A stretch of 64,000 bases of DNA from Gremmenia infestans (taxonomy: Eukaryota > Ascomycota > Leotiomycetes > Helotiales > Hamatocanthoscyphaceae): the NCBI GenBank assembly GCA_032629725.1, contig JAFEVB010000007.1, positions 1,674,001 to 1,738,000 on the forward strand, read 5' to 3'. Under the pieces are notes generated by a model. That model did no database searches. It saw only the letters and a list, made by a program, of their open reading frames with translations, and had not been told where the DNA came from. The position numbers and the translations under genes are program-made. Shown here piece after piece: positions 11,164 to 23,240 of the stretch (its first letter is position 1; every line of letters starts with the position of its first letter).

Positions 11164-13710
11164 ATGGCAGAACACCTCATAACCTCAACTGAAGCATCGG
11201 TGCCTGTGCTCGAAGTACCCTATCTTTCCAAAGATTCTTGCAAAATCGGTCATTTCCTACTCTATCCTGGCTCACGTGGATTCACGGTAAATAACGCCGG
11301 ATTCTTGGTTATTCGAGAAGATCAACATGAGGAGCTTGTTAGTTTGTTGCAAGAATGGTTATACTTTGGTCTCCTCCAAAAATTCCTAGGACACCCGGTC
11401 AACATACTTGATTTCTTGCGCTTAGGCCACGGTTCGGAGCTACAAATTATCAACTCATCCCCATTGCCACGCATTCTTCAAAGTTTTCGATAAAGACTGT
11501 TAGCAATGCCAAAGGAGAATCGAGAGAAGCATTTCGAAAGTCTCCTTACCTTTGTCCAGATTGCAGCTCCACAATGCCGGTTTCTTGACCATCCTCGGGC
11601 CTGGTCCCAGACACATCATCTCCCTGAGGTACTCCTCTCAATACGAGTTTTACTCGACTCTTTGGTAATCACAGCCGCAGAATTTGATGATAGACTCGAT
11701 ACTTCTACCAAGCACCAGCGATAACCATTAGGCAGAATGGAAAGCTTTCCTCCTTCCGTGTTGAATATTGTTAGTCACATGTTGCAGAATGGATGGTGCC
11801 GACATCAAGGTCGATGGATCTGTGAGAGATTCACATTCAACGTCATTTATTACCTTGCCTCCTTTCGTCGTAGGCCGAGCACTCGAGGTCACGAAACGTG
11901 CGAGAACGACGATCATTGCGTAGCAAACAACTTAGATACCACTAGCTACCAATGCCAGCATGTTAAGGAGGGATGTTCATGCGAGTTCATGTCAACTCCG
12001 ACTTCAGAAGTCACCAAAATAATCCAACGTGGACAGATTCCTGTTGTGTCATTCTCCAGAACGCCTTCGGGCGAACTTCAACAGAAAGTAATGCGGGCCA
12101 AGTACTCTACCAAATACACAGCGATTTCTCACGTTTGGAACGACGGACTGGGGAATCCAAATCACAACTCTCTACCAAAGTGTCAACTGGAGAGGTTAGT
12201 AGAGCAAGTCCGGGCGGCCAATCTGTCTCGTCAGAAAAGAAAAGCAGCATGCCGAAAGCAGAATTTTGAAGAGCCACTTGGTCCACCACGTCCTGTAAAA
12301 ATATGGATGGATACACTCTGTATCCCTGTTCTCGAAGAAAATTCCAAGATCAAAGCCATCAATCGCATGACACCAACATATGTCCGGGCTACGAATGTTT
12401 TAGTACTTGACTCAGCTTTGAGTGAAGCTTGTTCAAAATCTGACTGCATAGATTCTTGTGCCCAGCTACTTGTATCAGCACGGAATGGAAGGAGTTGGAC
12501 ACTTGAAGAAGGGGCGCTCGCACGGACTCTCGACACGCCGATATCGAGCTGCGACCCGTCTCGTTACAGAATAACATCAAGGGAAGCTCGATATATCCAC
12601 GCAGAATTGCACAAAGCCCATCAATTACCCGCCGTCGGCCGCTGGGAAGCCACCGGACGTCGTAGTATATGACAATGCCAGTTTGTTGGTGTATGGAACG
12701 CACTGTCAGGGCGAACAACGACAAAAATGAAGGATGTGCACGGCATCTTCGCCAATCTGTTGGATTTCCACGCAGAAGAGATTATACTCCTCGACCCGAA
12801 GCAGAGAATGAAAGCTATTCTTTGCGCATAAGAGCGTCTCCCACTGAAGCTTCTGTATAATACAGCCACCCGGAATCTCACCCCAGGACCCTTTGATAGA
12901 TGGATTCCTGATATTCCCAAAGGCAGCTTTATCTCGGATTCTGATTCGTGGATGGATGTCACGACCAAGGGTCTGCTCATTAAACGTGAGGCTACATTGA
13001 AAAGAACTGTCATTATTAAGCATGAGCCACGAACATCTGCTCGTCGACGGTACTATGTCGAGATAGAGGGCCTGGGTAAAGTTGGTATAACAACCCAAAT
13101 GTCCTCGAGCCGTCCCTATTCGACAACAGCATTTGATACGACAGTGCTGCATATGAATAGCGATGCACAAGAGACCCTGGCGTACGGGATAGTGACTACC
13201 GGTGCATGTTTCGCTGTCGTAGGAACAGAGCAGGCTGTCTTGCGCGTGTTCTATCAGGATGCAATTACTTTGAAGCTTATGGACGGTATGTCCGAAGAGC
13301 CGGATTTTCGCGATTGCCTCTGCTTCATTGGAACATTAATGAAAGAGTCTCCCGAGATTTTGATTGATACTGGTAAGCCATACCTCTGTGCATCCAGTAA
13401 TTAACTAATCGAAGTAGACATACGTACTGCGTATAAACCACGCTTTCGACGAAGTCCAAACCGCGGTATTAAAGACCGTGCTAGCATACTAACACAGGGG
13501 TTGTTTTATTTTACCGCTATTATCCTACTTGCATCAGTAATTCTCTTCCTCGCGACGTTACATGCTGGTTACATAGCACTAAAGCTCACATTTGTAGTTA
13601 TAGCTGGCCACATTGGTGCTTATGGACCACTACTTTATTTCTGGTTTCGGGAACGAGACTCTAGACGCTATGAGGATATAAGTCGGAGGAGGAGGAATCT
13701 GAGTTGGTGA
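11164..13710 (+). pseudogene. HET-domain (heterokaryon incompatibility) gene disabled by four in-frame stops
   Basis: One reading frame runs from the ATG at 11164 to 13371, then across a 46-base intron (13372-13417, GTAAGC...GTAG) to the stop at 13708-13710. It is interrupted by TAA 11491-11493, TAA 11722-11724, TGA 12670-12672 and TAA 12829-12831. No frameshift is needed. HET hallmarks remain: KYTAISHVWNDGLGNP, KIWMDTLCIP, RSWTLEEGALARTL, and further on VWNALSGRTTTKM and ILCA-stop-ERLPLKLLYN. The C-terminus has two predicted membrane helices (FYFTAIILLASVILFLATL and a second about 20 residues later) before an Arg-rich tail. No candidate intron of realistic length removes any of the stops; around the first, GTTTTC...TTAG would be only 21 bases. 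Intact relatives act in nonself recognition and can trigger cell death; this copy should make only fragments. Codon phase is otherwise well kept, so inactivation looks recent. Confidence 0.85.
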
Positions 13711-14280
13711 ATGACAAGTTGGCAGGAGCAGATGACTCGGTCGCAATGCAACATTTTTGAACGCTTTTGTAAGGCGTATAGGTATACTTTTGTTGAGAGG
13801 TAAAGGGCTTGAGATACAGTAGCGCGGATTGAGATAATATCTGCTGTTCCTGGACTAGAGCAAACAGGTGGATCAGATATCACTAGAATTAGGCAATTGA
13901 GTAAACATAAATAAGTTAGCATACTAATACTGCCTAGAAAGGAATAGACCCCTAGGAACCTCCCGCTCCCGTGAATGTATACCACGTGACTGGCTAATAG
14001 GAGGGGGGTAAGTAAGCTGGTAAGATACCCCGCCAGCGCCAAGATTACGTCGCCCTCGTTCCAGGTTGAAGATCAACACCCCATCCTCCTCTCTCATACT
14101 CATTGACCAAATAAATACAACACAAGCAAATAAACCCAACAATAAAACACCAGAACCGCAAGACCAAGGTATGTGCAATGCTTGGATTCCAGAAACATAC
14201 TTCTCCTTTTCTTGAAATTCCCTTCTCAGGATGAGCTATTTGGCAAACGAACCCCGCTAACAAGCTTGTTTCAGCACAAG
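13711..14280. other. Intergenic, promoter of the glycine-rich gene
   Basis: No supported gene. The segment just before the next ATG (about 14090-14280) is A/C-rich, as in fungal 5' leaders. Confidence 0.5.
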
Positions 14281-15094
14281 ATGGCAAGCAGAGACTACTA
14301 CGACGGCAATGGACAGGATGATGGAGGACGTCAACAAGGTGGCCGTGAAGAAGGCGGATACGGTGGTGGAGAGCGTCGACAGGAAGGCTACGGCCAAGGT
14401 GGTGGGCAAAGCTATGGAGGCGGCAACCAGGGCGAAGAACGTTACGGAGGCGGCTCGAACCAGCAGGGGGGCTATGGAGGCGGAAATCAGGGCGAACAAC
14501 GTTACGGAGGCGGCTCGAACCAGCAGGGAGGCTATGGCGGCGGCGGTGGATATAATAACCAGAATGACGAGGATCTGCAGGGTGCAGCTCAGCATGCCCA
14601 GCAGCATGCGGGGAACTCTGGGGATTCTAACATATTTTCGAGTGTTTTGGGAAACTTGATGGGTAACAAGCAGAACATCCAACAAGGCAACCTTGACGAA
14701 CAGCGTACGTTGTCTCCCACGCTACAAGGTGCATGTGCTAATACATACAGATGCCGTTCAATCTCACCAGCAGTTCTTCGGCGGCGGAGGCAACTCGCAA
14801 CAAGCTAGCTCTGGATCGATGGGTAGCGCTGCTGCCATGCAAGCCCTGAAGATGTTCTCCGGTGGCCAGAGCGGCAACTCTCAATCTGGAAACTCGCAGA
14901 ATGCTTTCGTGGGTATGGCTATGGGTGAAGCCAGCAAGCTGTTCGATAGCCAATCCTCGCAAGGAAACGTCGCCTCGGGCGCTAGCAAGGAGTCTGCTAT
15001 TCAGCAAGCTGGGGAGATGGCACTCAAGATGTACATGAAGAGCCAGGGCGGTGGCTCTTCTGGCTTGATGGGGCTGGCGTCGAAGTTCATGTAA
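14281..15094 (+). CDS. Glycine/glutamine-rich protein with conserved Ala/Gln C-terminal helix region
   Basis: Two exons, 14281-14704 and 14751-15094, joined DEQ-HAVQSHQQFF; 255 residues. The first 100 residues are a low-complexity YGGG/NQQGG/RQEGYGQ region that includes an almost perfect 60-base tandem duplication. The rest is ordered-looking: DLQGAAQHAQQHAGNSGDSNIFSSVLG, then Ser/Gln/Gly-rich sequence, NAFVGMAMGEASKLFD, ESAIQQAGEMALKMYMKSQ and a terminal GLMGLASKFM. This layout matches the common fungal glycine-rich 'beta-flanking'/DUF7721 type proteins, but function is unknown. No signal peptide or membrane helix is seen. The ATG (ATGGCAAGC) follows an A/C-rich leader. Gly/Tyr/Gln-rich composition could favour condensate formation; that is speculation. 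Confidence 0.8.
14411..14530 (+). repeat. 60-base tandem duplication inside the glycine-rich gene
   Basis: 14411-14470 and 14471-14530 match at 56 of 60 positions and encode YGGGNQGE(E/Q)RYGGGSNQQGG twice. Being a multiple of three, it lengthens the repeat region without breaking frame. Confidence 0.9.
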
Positions 15095-15836
15095 GCTTCG
15101 GGTTGGCATGTATTCATATCTATCGTTTGCTGGTCTTTCGATAGTCAAATATGGGTTGGATGGTTTATGGGCTTATGAGGCATGTGAAGATAAAATTCAG
15201 CACGGAGATGCTGGTAGAGAAAATACGATGACCGATCTTACTCGCGATCACTAGGTCTTTGCATCATTTGAAAAAGACTTGCATACTGTTTTCTGGTGGC
15301 ACTAACAGTACGTCGGCTTTGGCAGCTGGATTATGAAATGAAGCATCTCAAAGGTCAGATGCTAAATACCAAGCGAGTCCAGACATTCCAACAAACAAAC
15401 CATCTCAAAACATGCTCAAAAAACTTATTCTATACCATTTGAAGGCAATTGCTATTGCTCTGATGCTGTCATTCGTATAAGTTTCGCGTCTCCAAATAAG
15501 AAACTATTTTATGGCAAGGAAGGGGATGAGGAGTATGTTTTTGAGAGGTAATATAGCTCTACTTCAGCAACCAGAGGATGAGTTGCTAAGCCGTTAGAAA
15601 CTAAACACTTCTCTCTCTATATATAGAGAGAAGTAAAGTAGTAGAGTGAATAAGATAATACACAAACTTACAGAGTACCATCAGAATTCCCACACCTCTT
15701 AGTATACAGCTATACTTCAAGCACGCCGCTATCGATACTGAGCAAGGGGGCATCATGTTTGTTTTAGGTATCAATGCACACTAATAATGCTCGGAAGTAA
15801 TGATAACACAAGAGCTTCTCTATCCATCAAAGATCT
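15095..15836. other. Convergent 3' intergenic region
   Basis: Separates the glycine-rich gene from the DNA glycosylase gene. Nothing coding seen. Confidence 0.5.
15607..15634. repeat. Near-palindrome in the convergent 3' region
   Basis: ACTTCTCTCTCT, TATATA, GAGAGAAGT form a 28-base imperfect palindrome (one CT unit longer on the left). It lies between two converging genes and could form a hairpin in either 3' UTR. Confidence 0.5.
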
Positions 15837-17099
15837 TCACTCTTTATTCACGGCAGGTTCAGCTATCTCGGCACTGCCTCTCTCTGCTCTACGGCCTTCA
15901 ATCCAAACACCCAGTTCCCGCCATATCCGTTCTTTTTCCGCGAATGGTACGGAGGCTGCTAGGCCGCTCGTGCTGCCTGAACGAAGTTAGCAGCCCGTGA
16001 TCATTATTATCAGGGCTAATGCCATGTTATTCGGAACAACCAGGACCAGGACCAAAAGAGGGAAAAGATGAAGGAGAAGAAGCTCACAAGCAACAAATAT
16101 CCTCGCTCCCTCCCACCCCTTGATCGTTTCGCCATTTTGGCCGTCTTCCTCAACCCCAAGTCGTTGACCTTCCTGCCATCCATATGCAAATTCGTCTTTT
16201 TTTAGTGAGCGGCCTTTTAGGACGCGGAATATACTTTCCCATATACTCTTGCCGACTACACAGACTGCTTCTGGACGCCACTAGACCATTTTATCGATAC
16301 ATCAGCGTTCACGCTCCATAAAGTGCAACGATATCGAAAATCAAGACGAAAACGAAGTCGAGTAAAATAACATTGTTACATTACCAAACAAAACACCCAT
16401 AGAAAAACGGGATCTTGCTTTCCTTACCTGAGCAACCTTATCCACCAACACCCCCACGCTCCCATCCATCTCCCCCCTACTCAATTCGCCCCCATTCCGC
16501 GTCGGCCTCGCCACAATATTCGTATTCCCACACCCCCAGTCCAGCAGCGTGCCGTCCTCATCCGGCCTCAACCGCCTCGTCGTAATCCCGCTGCTGTGCA
16601 AGAGACTCCAGAAGCGGTTCGAGGGGTGCGCGTATGCGTGGCCCGCAGAGGCTGTGGTGAGACCCGGGTTTAGACCGATGAAGAGGAGGTGGAGGGAGGG
16701 CGCTAGGATGTCGGTTAACGGGGGGAGGTGGGCGTAGGTTGAGGGGGGTGCGTAGCCGCTGCTGGTGGGTTTGGGACGTTTGTATTTGGGTTTCTTGGTT
16801 GGGGACGGCGAGGGTGTGGAGGATGATGGGCGTTTTAGGGGGGAGGTTTTGGTGGCGGTGGTGCGTTGGCGGGGGCTGGTCGCTCCGCTTGGGGAATGGA
16901 TAGCGTGGCGATGAGGTGATGCTGGTGTTGGGATGAAGGGAGCTTCATTTTCTATGAGGGGTGCTGGGGAGAAGGCATAGGAGGACAGGTTTAGGCGGCC
17001 GGAGAAGCTGGGGGGGGAGGAGATGGGGGGGGAGGAGATGGGAAGGTTGTCTGTATCGGCTTCTTCGAACTTGACTCTTTCACCGGTGGTGATTCCCAT
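15837..17099 (-). CDS. G/T(U)-mismatch DNA glycosylase, TDG/MUG family
   Basis: Three exons, 17099-16428, 16280-16088 and 15976-15837, give 334 residues; frames join as VAQ-WRPEAVCVVG and FVAC-STSGLAAS. Residues 1-115 are a Pro/Ser/Lys-rich, probably disordered arm with basic patches (KKPKYKRPKP). The catalytic domain follows: LLFIGLNPGLTTA (142-147 is motif GLNPGL, with the Asn that activates water in TDG/MUG), AYAHPSNRFW, the NTNIVARPTRNG loop, VCVVGKSIWESIF and the STSG stretch at the place of the family's minor-groove/intercalation loop. These enzymes excise T or U from G mispairs in the nucleus and start base-excision repair. It is divergent from UAP1. The intron 15977-16087 has donor GTGAGC. 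Confidence in the family is high; preferred lesion is unknown. Confidence 0.92.
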
Positions 17100-17875
17100 G
17101 ATGAGATTTCTGCTTTTAGGCTTGTATCGTTAGTGATATTGCACTCTTCAGCCGTGTGAGGTTCAAGTCCTCAAGTCTTTAAGTTGAGGCGATTGATGGT
17201 TGTGAAGATCTTCAGCCTTGTGGATGGAGCCTTGTCGTTCGATGGTGATCTGCGGGGTCAATAATCTAATTTGGGAAAGTTAGAAAACCTTGTTTCTGTA
17301 CTCCCTTTGGTTCAACACCTTGGAAAGATGGAATCATTAAGGATGGAACCTTTTTTACGAGCGGTTTGCATCTTGGGTTTGAACATTGATCTGTAGCATA
17401 GCTTGCATCTAGGAAGCTTTGTGTTACCGGTAGTTTGAAGGACAATTGATCGGGGATGAATATGTGGGATACGCCGTATTGGTCTCAAGAAAGACTGTAC
17501 GAACAAGTACCAAGGCAAGGTACAGTAGTTCAGCTGAATTGTCTCGGATTCATGAGCCAATGACGTTGTTCTCCCGTAATGTTTCGGGTAAATAGGAGGT
17601 GGCTTCGACTTCGACCTCTGGCAGTGGGGCAGGAGAGGAAAAGCGGCACTACTTTTTGATGTTTCAGGCGACAAATATGAGCGCCGCTTTCTGTTTCACC
17701 ACGATCTCGTGTCGACTCGTATTTACATAATGGCGGGGCTGAGCTGAGCTGTCGTACCTGCCCATCTATATATACCTTAATCAACACCACAACATCTTAC
17801 GAGCTCCAACTTCTCACTTCACCTTACGAGAGGCCTTCAATCACAATCGCAATATCTCACACAACATCACCAATC
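17100..17875. other. Divergent promoter region, TDG-like gene / UAP1
   Basis: 776 bases between divergent ATGs. C/A-rich leader and a TATA-like box lie on the UAP1 side. A 5-bp stem with a TTCAAGT loop at about 17157-17173 resembles a tRNA T-arm but lacks the rest of a tRNA. Confidence 0.6.
17767..17774 (+). promoter_or_regulatory. TATA-like box upstream of UAP1
   Basis: TATATATA lies about 100 bases before the UAP1 ATG and is followed by a C/A/T-rich leader (CACAACATC type) usual for highly expressed fungal genes. Confidence 0.5.
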
Positions 17876-19461
17876 ATGGATACCGTCAAGAAAGTCCTTC
17901 ACATCGGCGAGAGCAGTCAAGGAACCCCGCCAAAAGAGCCCACCGCCTCAGAGCTCCAAGAGCTACAATCCAAATATAAATCCGCACAACAAGACCAAGT
18001 CTTCGCCTTCTACGACACCCTCTCCGTCCCCGAAAAAGCAGCACTCTTCTCCCAACTCTCCTCCTTCGACCCCGCACACATAAACTCCATAACCTCCGCA
18101 GCCCTCAACCCCCCGAAAGCCGAAAATGCAGACAATGAGGAAGCGCCCCTCGAACCCCTACCCGAGTCTGCCACAGCCAGCATCCTCGATTCAAAGCCCG
18201 AGGATATCGAGAAGTGGTACGAGAGCGGCCTTGATCTGATTGCGGGGAATAAGGTGGGCGTTGTGCTTATGGCGGGCGGACAAGGGACGCGGTTGGGCAG
18301 TTCTGCGCCTAAGGGCTGCTTTAACATCGGATTACCGTCCGAGAAATCACTGTTTCAGATCCAGGCCGAGCGGATCCGCAAACTGCAGCGTTTGGCGGCC
18401 AAGAAGGCGGGGAATAAGGAGGCGGTTATGCCGTGGTATGTCATGACGAGTGGGCCTACACGAGGGCCCACAGAGAAGTATTTTGAGGAAAATGAGTATT
18501 TTGGACTGCAGAAAGAAAATGTGGTTATTTTCGAACAAGGGGTGCTGCCTTGTATTTCGAATGATGGGAAGATATTGCTAGAGAGTAAGGGTAGGGTTGC
18601 TGTGGCGCCGGACGGAAATGGAGGGATCTACCAGGCGCTTTTCACGTCGACAGTCATGCAGGATATGAGGAAGCGTGGGATTCAGCATATCCACGCTTAC
18701 TGTGTTGACAATTGTCTTGTCAAGGTCGCTGATCCGGTCTTTATTGGCTTTGCGGCATCCAAGGACGTCGATATTGCTACCAAGGTTGTCCGGAAACGCA
18801 GCGCTACTGAGTCTGTTGGACTTATTTTGCTTAAGAACGGCAAACCAGACGTTGTCGAGTATTCTGAAATCGACAAGGAGACGGCAGAGGCTAAGGATGC
18901 TAAGCAGCCTGACGTATTGAAGTTTAGGGCTGCTAACATCGTTAACCATTACTACTCCTTCCGATTTCTAGAATCGATCCCAGACTGGGCGCATAAGCTG
19001 CCTCATCACGTTGCTCGGAAGAAGATTCCTTATGTCGATACCGACTCGGGAACTACGGTCAAGCCCGAGAAGCCTAATGGCATCAAGCTAGAGCAATTCG
19101 TCTTTGACGTCTTTCCCATTCTTGAACTCTCCAAATTCGCCTGTTTAGAAGTCAAGCGCGAAGATGAATTCTCGCCTCTGAAGAATGCTAAGGGTACGGG
19201 TGAGGATGATCCGGATACGAGTAAGAGGGACATCATGGATCAAGGAAAACGATGGGCACAGGCTGCTGGTGCTACGGTTGTGAGTTCGGGTACAGATAAT
19301 GGCATTGAAGTATCCCCATTGATTAGCTACGTAAGTTACATGCATGCACTTCCTGAGAGTTCGGTGCTGATCAGATGATATTATAGGGCGGAGAAGGATT
19401 GGAGAAGTTGAAGGGCCAGACTATTACTGCGCCGGCTGTTTTAGAAAAGGAACTCTCGTAA
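17876..19461 (+). CDS. uap1: UDP-N-acetylglucosamine pyrophosphorylase
   Basis: Two exons, 17876-19330 and 19387-19461, joined ISY-GGEGLEKL; 509 residues, normal for eukaryotic UAP1/QRI1. The nucleotidyltransferase signature VVLMAGGQGTRLGSSAPKG sits near residues 123-141. Other family blocks are present: PWYVMTSGPTRGPTEKYF, VAPDGNGGIYQAL, IHAYCVDNCLVKVADPVFIG, KIPYVD, and the C-terminal NGIKLEQFVFDVFP. It makes UDP-GlcNAc from UTP and GlcNAc-1-phosphate in the cytosol, the last step before chitin, GPI anchors and N-glycans. The start ATG (caatcATGGAT) follows a typical A/C-rich leader. Codon use is biased to C/G-ending codons at the 5' end, in keeping with strong expression. Confidence 0.97.
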
Positions 19462-20746
19462 ATGGTTCTGGGGGATTTTTATTGTGACGTTTCCTTGGTA
19501 TCATGATTAGATGATAGATGACATCAATGGTAAAAGTAGTGTTTTCCAAGGCATGTCTGTGTGATTCTATCTCGATCTCTCACTGGTCGTTTCCATATAG
19601 TATGGTTACTCCAGCTTAGAGCTATCCTTAGGTATCCTTATTATAACACGTCATAGTAGTCTACCACTCAATTCAAAAGATCATTCTGAAAGACTTTAAT
19701 TTTTTATGTCGTACTAGGGCCCGGTTTTACTCTACCTTAGGCCATCACTCTTTACACATCATGAGCGCGATAATCCAGATACATGATGTACCAAGTATGC
19801 CGTAACGAGCCTCGCCGAATACAAACTCCACGTGCACCAATATTTCTAGATTTCTTTCTGGAAGCCTTGCTGTTCTAGAGCCCGTTCGTTCATTCGTTCG
19901 TTCGTTCGTTCGTTCGTTTACTATGAGTAATTTGCCTAGCTACCTAGGTAGGTAGTTATCTCTGACTAGGCCGATCTCTACTCATAGCCACCTGCGCCTT
20001 GTTAGACTTCCTTCTAAAGCCTTTTCTAGAAGGTCCATCTTCTGCTTAAAAGAACGAGTCCTATATTACCCCACATCACATGATCATCATGACTGTGGAG
20101 TGATGGATCGTCTGGGGCTGTGTGATTAACATAAGGCACGGAGGTAAGGTACTCCGTACTGTAAGGTAGGGCATGGCCTTGTTACTTTATCTACCTCGGT
20201 ATGGGACCGGGCGATCCCTTGAACTTGATCTTGGACTGACTCCCTAATAGTACTCGGTAATACTTAAACAAAGGATTCCCGCCACCGCGCCGCCGGCTGG
20301 TCGTAAAAACCATATACATGTTAAATACCCATGACGCCGCCAAGGCTGAAATATGCAAGTGAGACACAGCCCTCTAAATCACGATATATGATTGGTCCAG
20401 CAGACAGGAATTAAATTAAATTTACAGACGGCGAACAATTAAGAGCTAATAATTGCTTACTTACAAGTAAGTAGGGTTTTGTACGTAGGTAGGGTAGGTA
20501 GGCACATTGCAAGGCAAAACCGGACTTGCAGTTACAGCTGGGCTGTGTTACCTAGAGCTGAGCTTATTTATGACAGTAAACCCCAACGACTCGCGCTGAA
20601 ACAACTCACAAACCCAAACCTTTCCTTCTTTCTTTGTAACACCACCACCACCAAAACACAAACGCAAACTCGAACAATTCTCCCTACGATACTTAATCAT
20701 CGAGCAAAAGTAAAGGAAAGGAAAGAAGTTCCTCTTACATACAACG
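19462..20746. other. Intergenic with simple repeats
   Basis: 1.3 kb with no supported gene. It contains the GTTC microsatellite, the palindrome CTACCTAGGTAG near 19938-19955, and a TACTCCGTA-type motif near 20151-20160. Confidence 0.6.
19884..19918. repeat. (GTTC)n microsatellite
   Basis: About eight units of GTTC with one variant unit (CATTC) after the second. Confidence 0.9.
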
Positions 20747-21781
20747 ATGCGCTTCTCAACCGCGCTCACAGCACTGCTGGCGCTCCCGGCATCTACCATC
20801 GCGGCGCCACAACCTATCGACAACAGCGAGCTCGTCGAGCGCGAACGCGAAACTGCGCGCGATACTAGCATTGGATTTTTCGCGGATGTCTCGGATCTGT
20901 GGAAGAGAAAAGGAGGGGGTGGAGGAGGGGGAAAGGGCGGTGGGAGCAGTAGTTCGAGTGGGAGTGGCAAGGGTGGTGGAAGTTCAAGCAGTTCGAGTGG
21001 CGGAGGGAGTTCGAGTTCGTTTTCAGGGTATGATCCATTTTCTCTCCTTGAGTAGTATAGAGGGTATCAGACTAACAATCCTCCCAGATCCCGCGGCTCT
21101 TCATCCTCCAACGCAGGCGGTTCCACAAAGACAGGCTCAGGCGTAACCCCACGGTATGGAGGCTATTATGGCGGCGGCGCAAAGACGCCATATTCAGCTG
21201 GAGCTCGCTCGCCCGGAGGCGTCTCCCCGCTCTTGCTTGGTGCAGGCGTTGGCGTAGGTGTTGGTGCTGCTGTTGCCATCGCGTCATATCCAGGACACTG
21301 GCCATACGGCGCATACGCATATCCATACGGCTCTCCATATACATTCCACAACCGCACTGCACGCCGCAACTCTTCCGCTACTTCGACTTCATCGTCCGCA
21401 TCCGCGACAGCGACGCCTACAAATGCCGCACGCTCTCTTACCCTGGAGACCCGACAGGATGATGATCAGGGAATGAATCAGACGAAGCCCATTACTTGTC
21501 TCTGTGCTCAGTATGCCGTGTGTGGCTGCGATGATAATAACAATGCTACGTTTTTGAATTCCTTGATTGGCGATGGGACGTATTCAAGCTTGAACACGAC
21601 TCTCGTCAACGTCGCGGATATCAATGGCACCTCTACCATTGTCCTCAACGGCACACTGCCTAATGGTACCACTGCTTCTGGTGGAACGGAAAGTGCCAGT
21701 GGTGCAGTTAGCACGATGAGCAATTTGGCCGGTTATTGGGTTATGGTTGTGCTGGTTGGGTGTACTGCTTTCTTGATCTGA
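20747..21781 (+). CDS. Secreted Gly/Ser-rich protein, probably GPI-anchored (DUF7732-like)
   Basis: Two exons, 20747-21027 and 21088-21781, joined SFSG-SRGSSSS; 324 residues. The N-terminus is a clean signal peptide, with RFSTALTALLALPASTIAA then cleavage before APQP. A Gly/Ser low-complexity stretch follows (residues 57-130). A short hydrophobic segment (SPLLLGAGVGVGVGAAVAIA) precedes a Tyr/Pro/Gly patch (PYGAYAYPYGSPYTF). The conserved-looking core has CLCAQYAVCGCDDNNN, with four cysteines, and several NxT/NxS glycosylation sites. The chain ends in a Gly/Ser linker and the hydrophobic tail NLAGYWVMVVLVGCTAFLI without a basic end, typical of a GPI-attachment signal. The cysteine pattern is that of the fungal DUF7732 group as far as I recall; no function is established. 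Expected location: cell wall or plasma-membrane outer face. Confidence 0.8.
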
Positions 21782-23240
21782 AGTCATTAAATGCTTAGAA
21801 TTTGATTTCTAGCCGGCTGGGGAGACTGGAAGTGGAGTGGAAACAGATTTATACCCCTATTTTCTCTTCGTTGTATTTTCTTGCAGGATTTGTACATATA
21901 TACATACGGCCTCTTTGGCGTTCTAAGACGGGATTGGGGTAACCTAGCAAGGGAATTAGGTGCCTAGAGTGGCTTACAAGCATGGATTCTACATGTTTCA
22001 TACTTCAGCTTGTATCCGTAAATTTAGACTCTGCGCAGAAAAAATTCTATTCAGCATAGAGATATATATATATAGTCGTCTCAGATACACACCTATATTC
22101 TTACCCCAAGTATACAGTAATAAACCTCCACCGCCACATCACTTACCTCACCTCACCTACATTACATCCCCCCCTCCACAAGAACAAAATCTTCCCACCC
22201 CTACTTCTCGCCGCTACTACATTATTCATATTCGTTGCTCCGAAACCAGATTTATTCTTGACGGAAATTAACCTGTCCTGTGCTTCCTTCACCAACACAA
22301 TCTACCTTGCTAGCGAAGCATATCTAGCATGTCATGGTATGGTTGGGTTGGTATGCTAGGCGTCGGTTCTACCTACCTGCACGTAAGCGAGGAGGTGGGA
22401 TAGGGGGAGGGGAAGGGAGGGGAGATATGAAAATAAGAATAACTAACACTAGTAAATAAATATGCGCATGCCGGATTCTTAAACAGATCAATCAATATTC
22501 TCTCTCTCTCTCCGTTCAAAGCTGGCGAAAACCAATAATAAAGCTTTGGAATGGATTTTGCTTGCCTTACTTCACTTCGTTTCATACTATAGATTCCACC
22601 TACCATTGCATCTAAGCAAAAAGCGCTCCTAAGCATAAGCATAAGCATGTATGCTTGCTCTGGATATAGTCTATAAGTGAGAAATGGTAGTATAGTAGTG
22701 CGTGGTTCGAACAGGGAATTAGTTGCATTTGCATCTAAGCTAAACCTAATTCAACCTGCTGGCTATGTATGACATGTCCACGTTTGAGAAATGATCTGTT
22801 ATGCTACGTAGTAGTATTTCGCCTACAAAGTGCGGGTGGAGGGAGAGACATGATGGGTGGAAAATGTGTAATTTTAAGACCATACTATGAACTGATGAAG
22901 AGCTTGTGATTTACGTACCGTGCATGATTGGACATCCCTTGAACCCGAGATATCAAGTCGAAACCCTCCATAATGGAGAGTGCATGAAGAGGGGGTAGAT
23001 ACACTGTTCCACATATAGCGTTGCTAGGACTCGGCCGGTGTATAATACAATCACAAGCACCTCACAACGACGAGACGAGACGCATGAAGATTGTTTTATA
23101 CATATTGTCACATTCTACTGCTCATGCTATCTTCATCTGCATGTGAACCGCCGCATCAAAAGCAATCGCATCGCTTGTCTCATCTATTTCATATCTCGTT
23201 TCGTCCCCATTCCCTAAATAAAGCATACTCTCTCGAATAT
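21782..23240. other. Convergent intergenic region
   Basis: 1.46 kb between two converging genes, T/A-rich with CT and pyrimidine tracts (22497-22512). No supported gene. Confidence 0.6.

Noticed and set aside
17100..17190. Possible tRNA: 5-bp stem with TTCAAGT loop
   Set aside because: The T-arm look-alike has no matching acceptor stem, D-arm or A box at the right distance.
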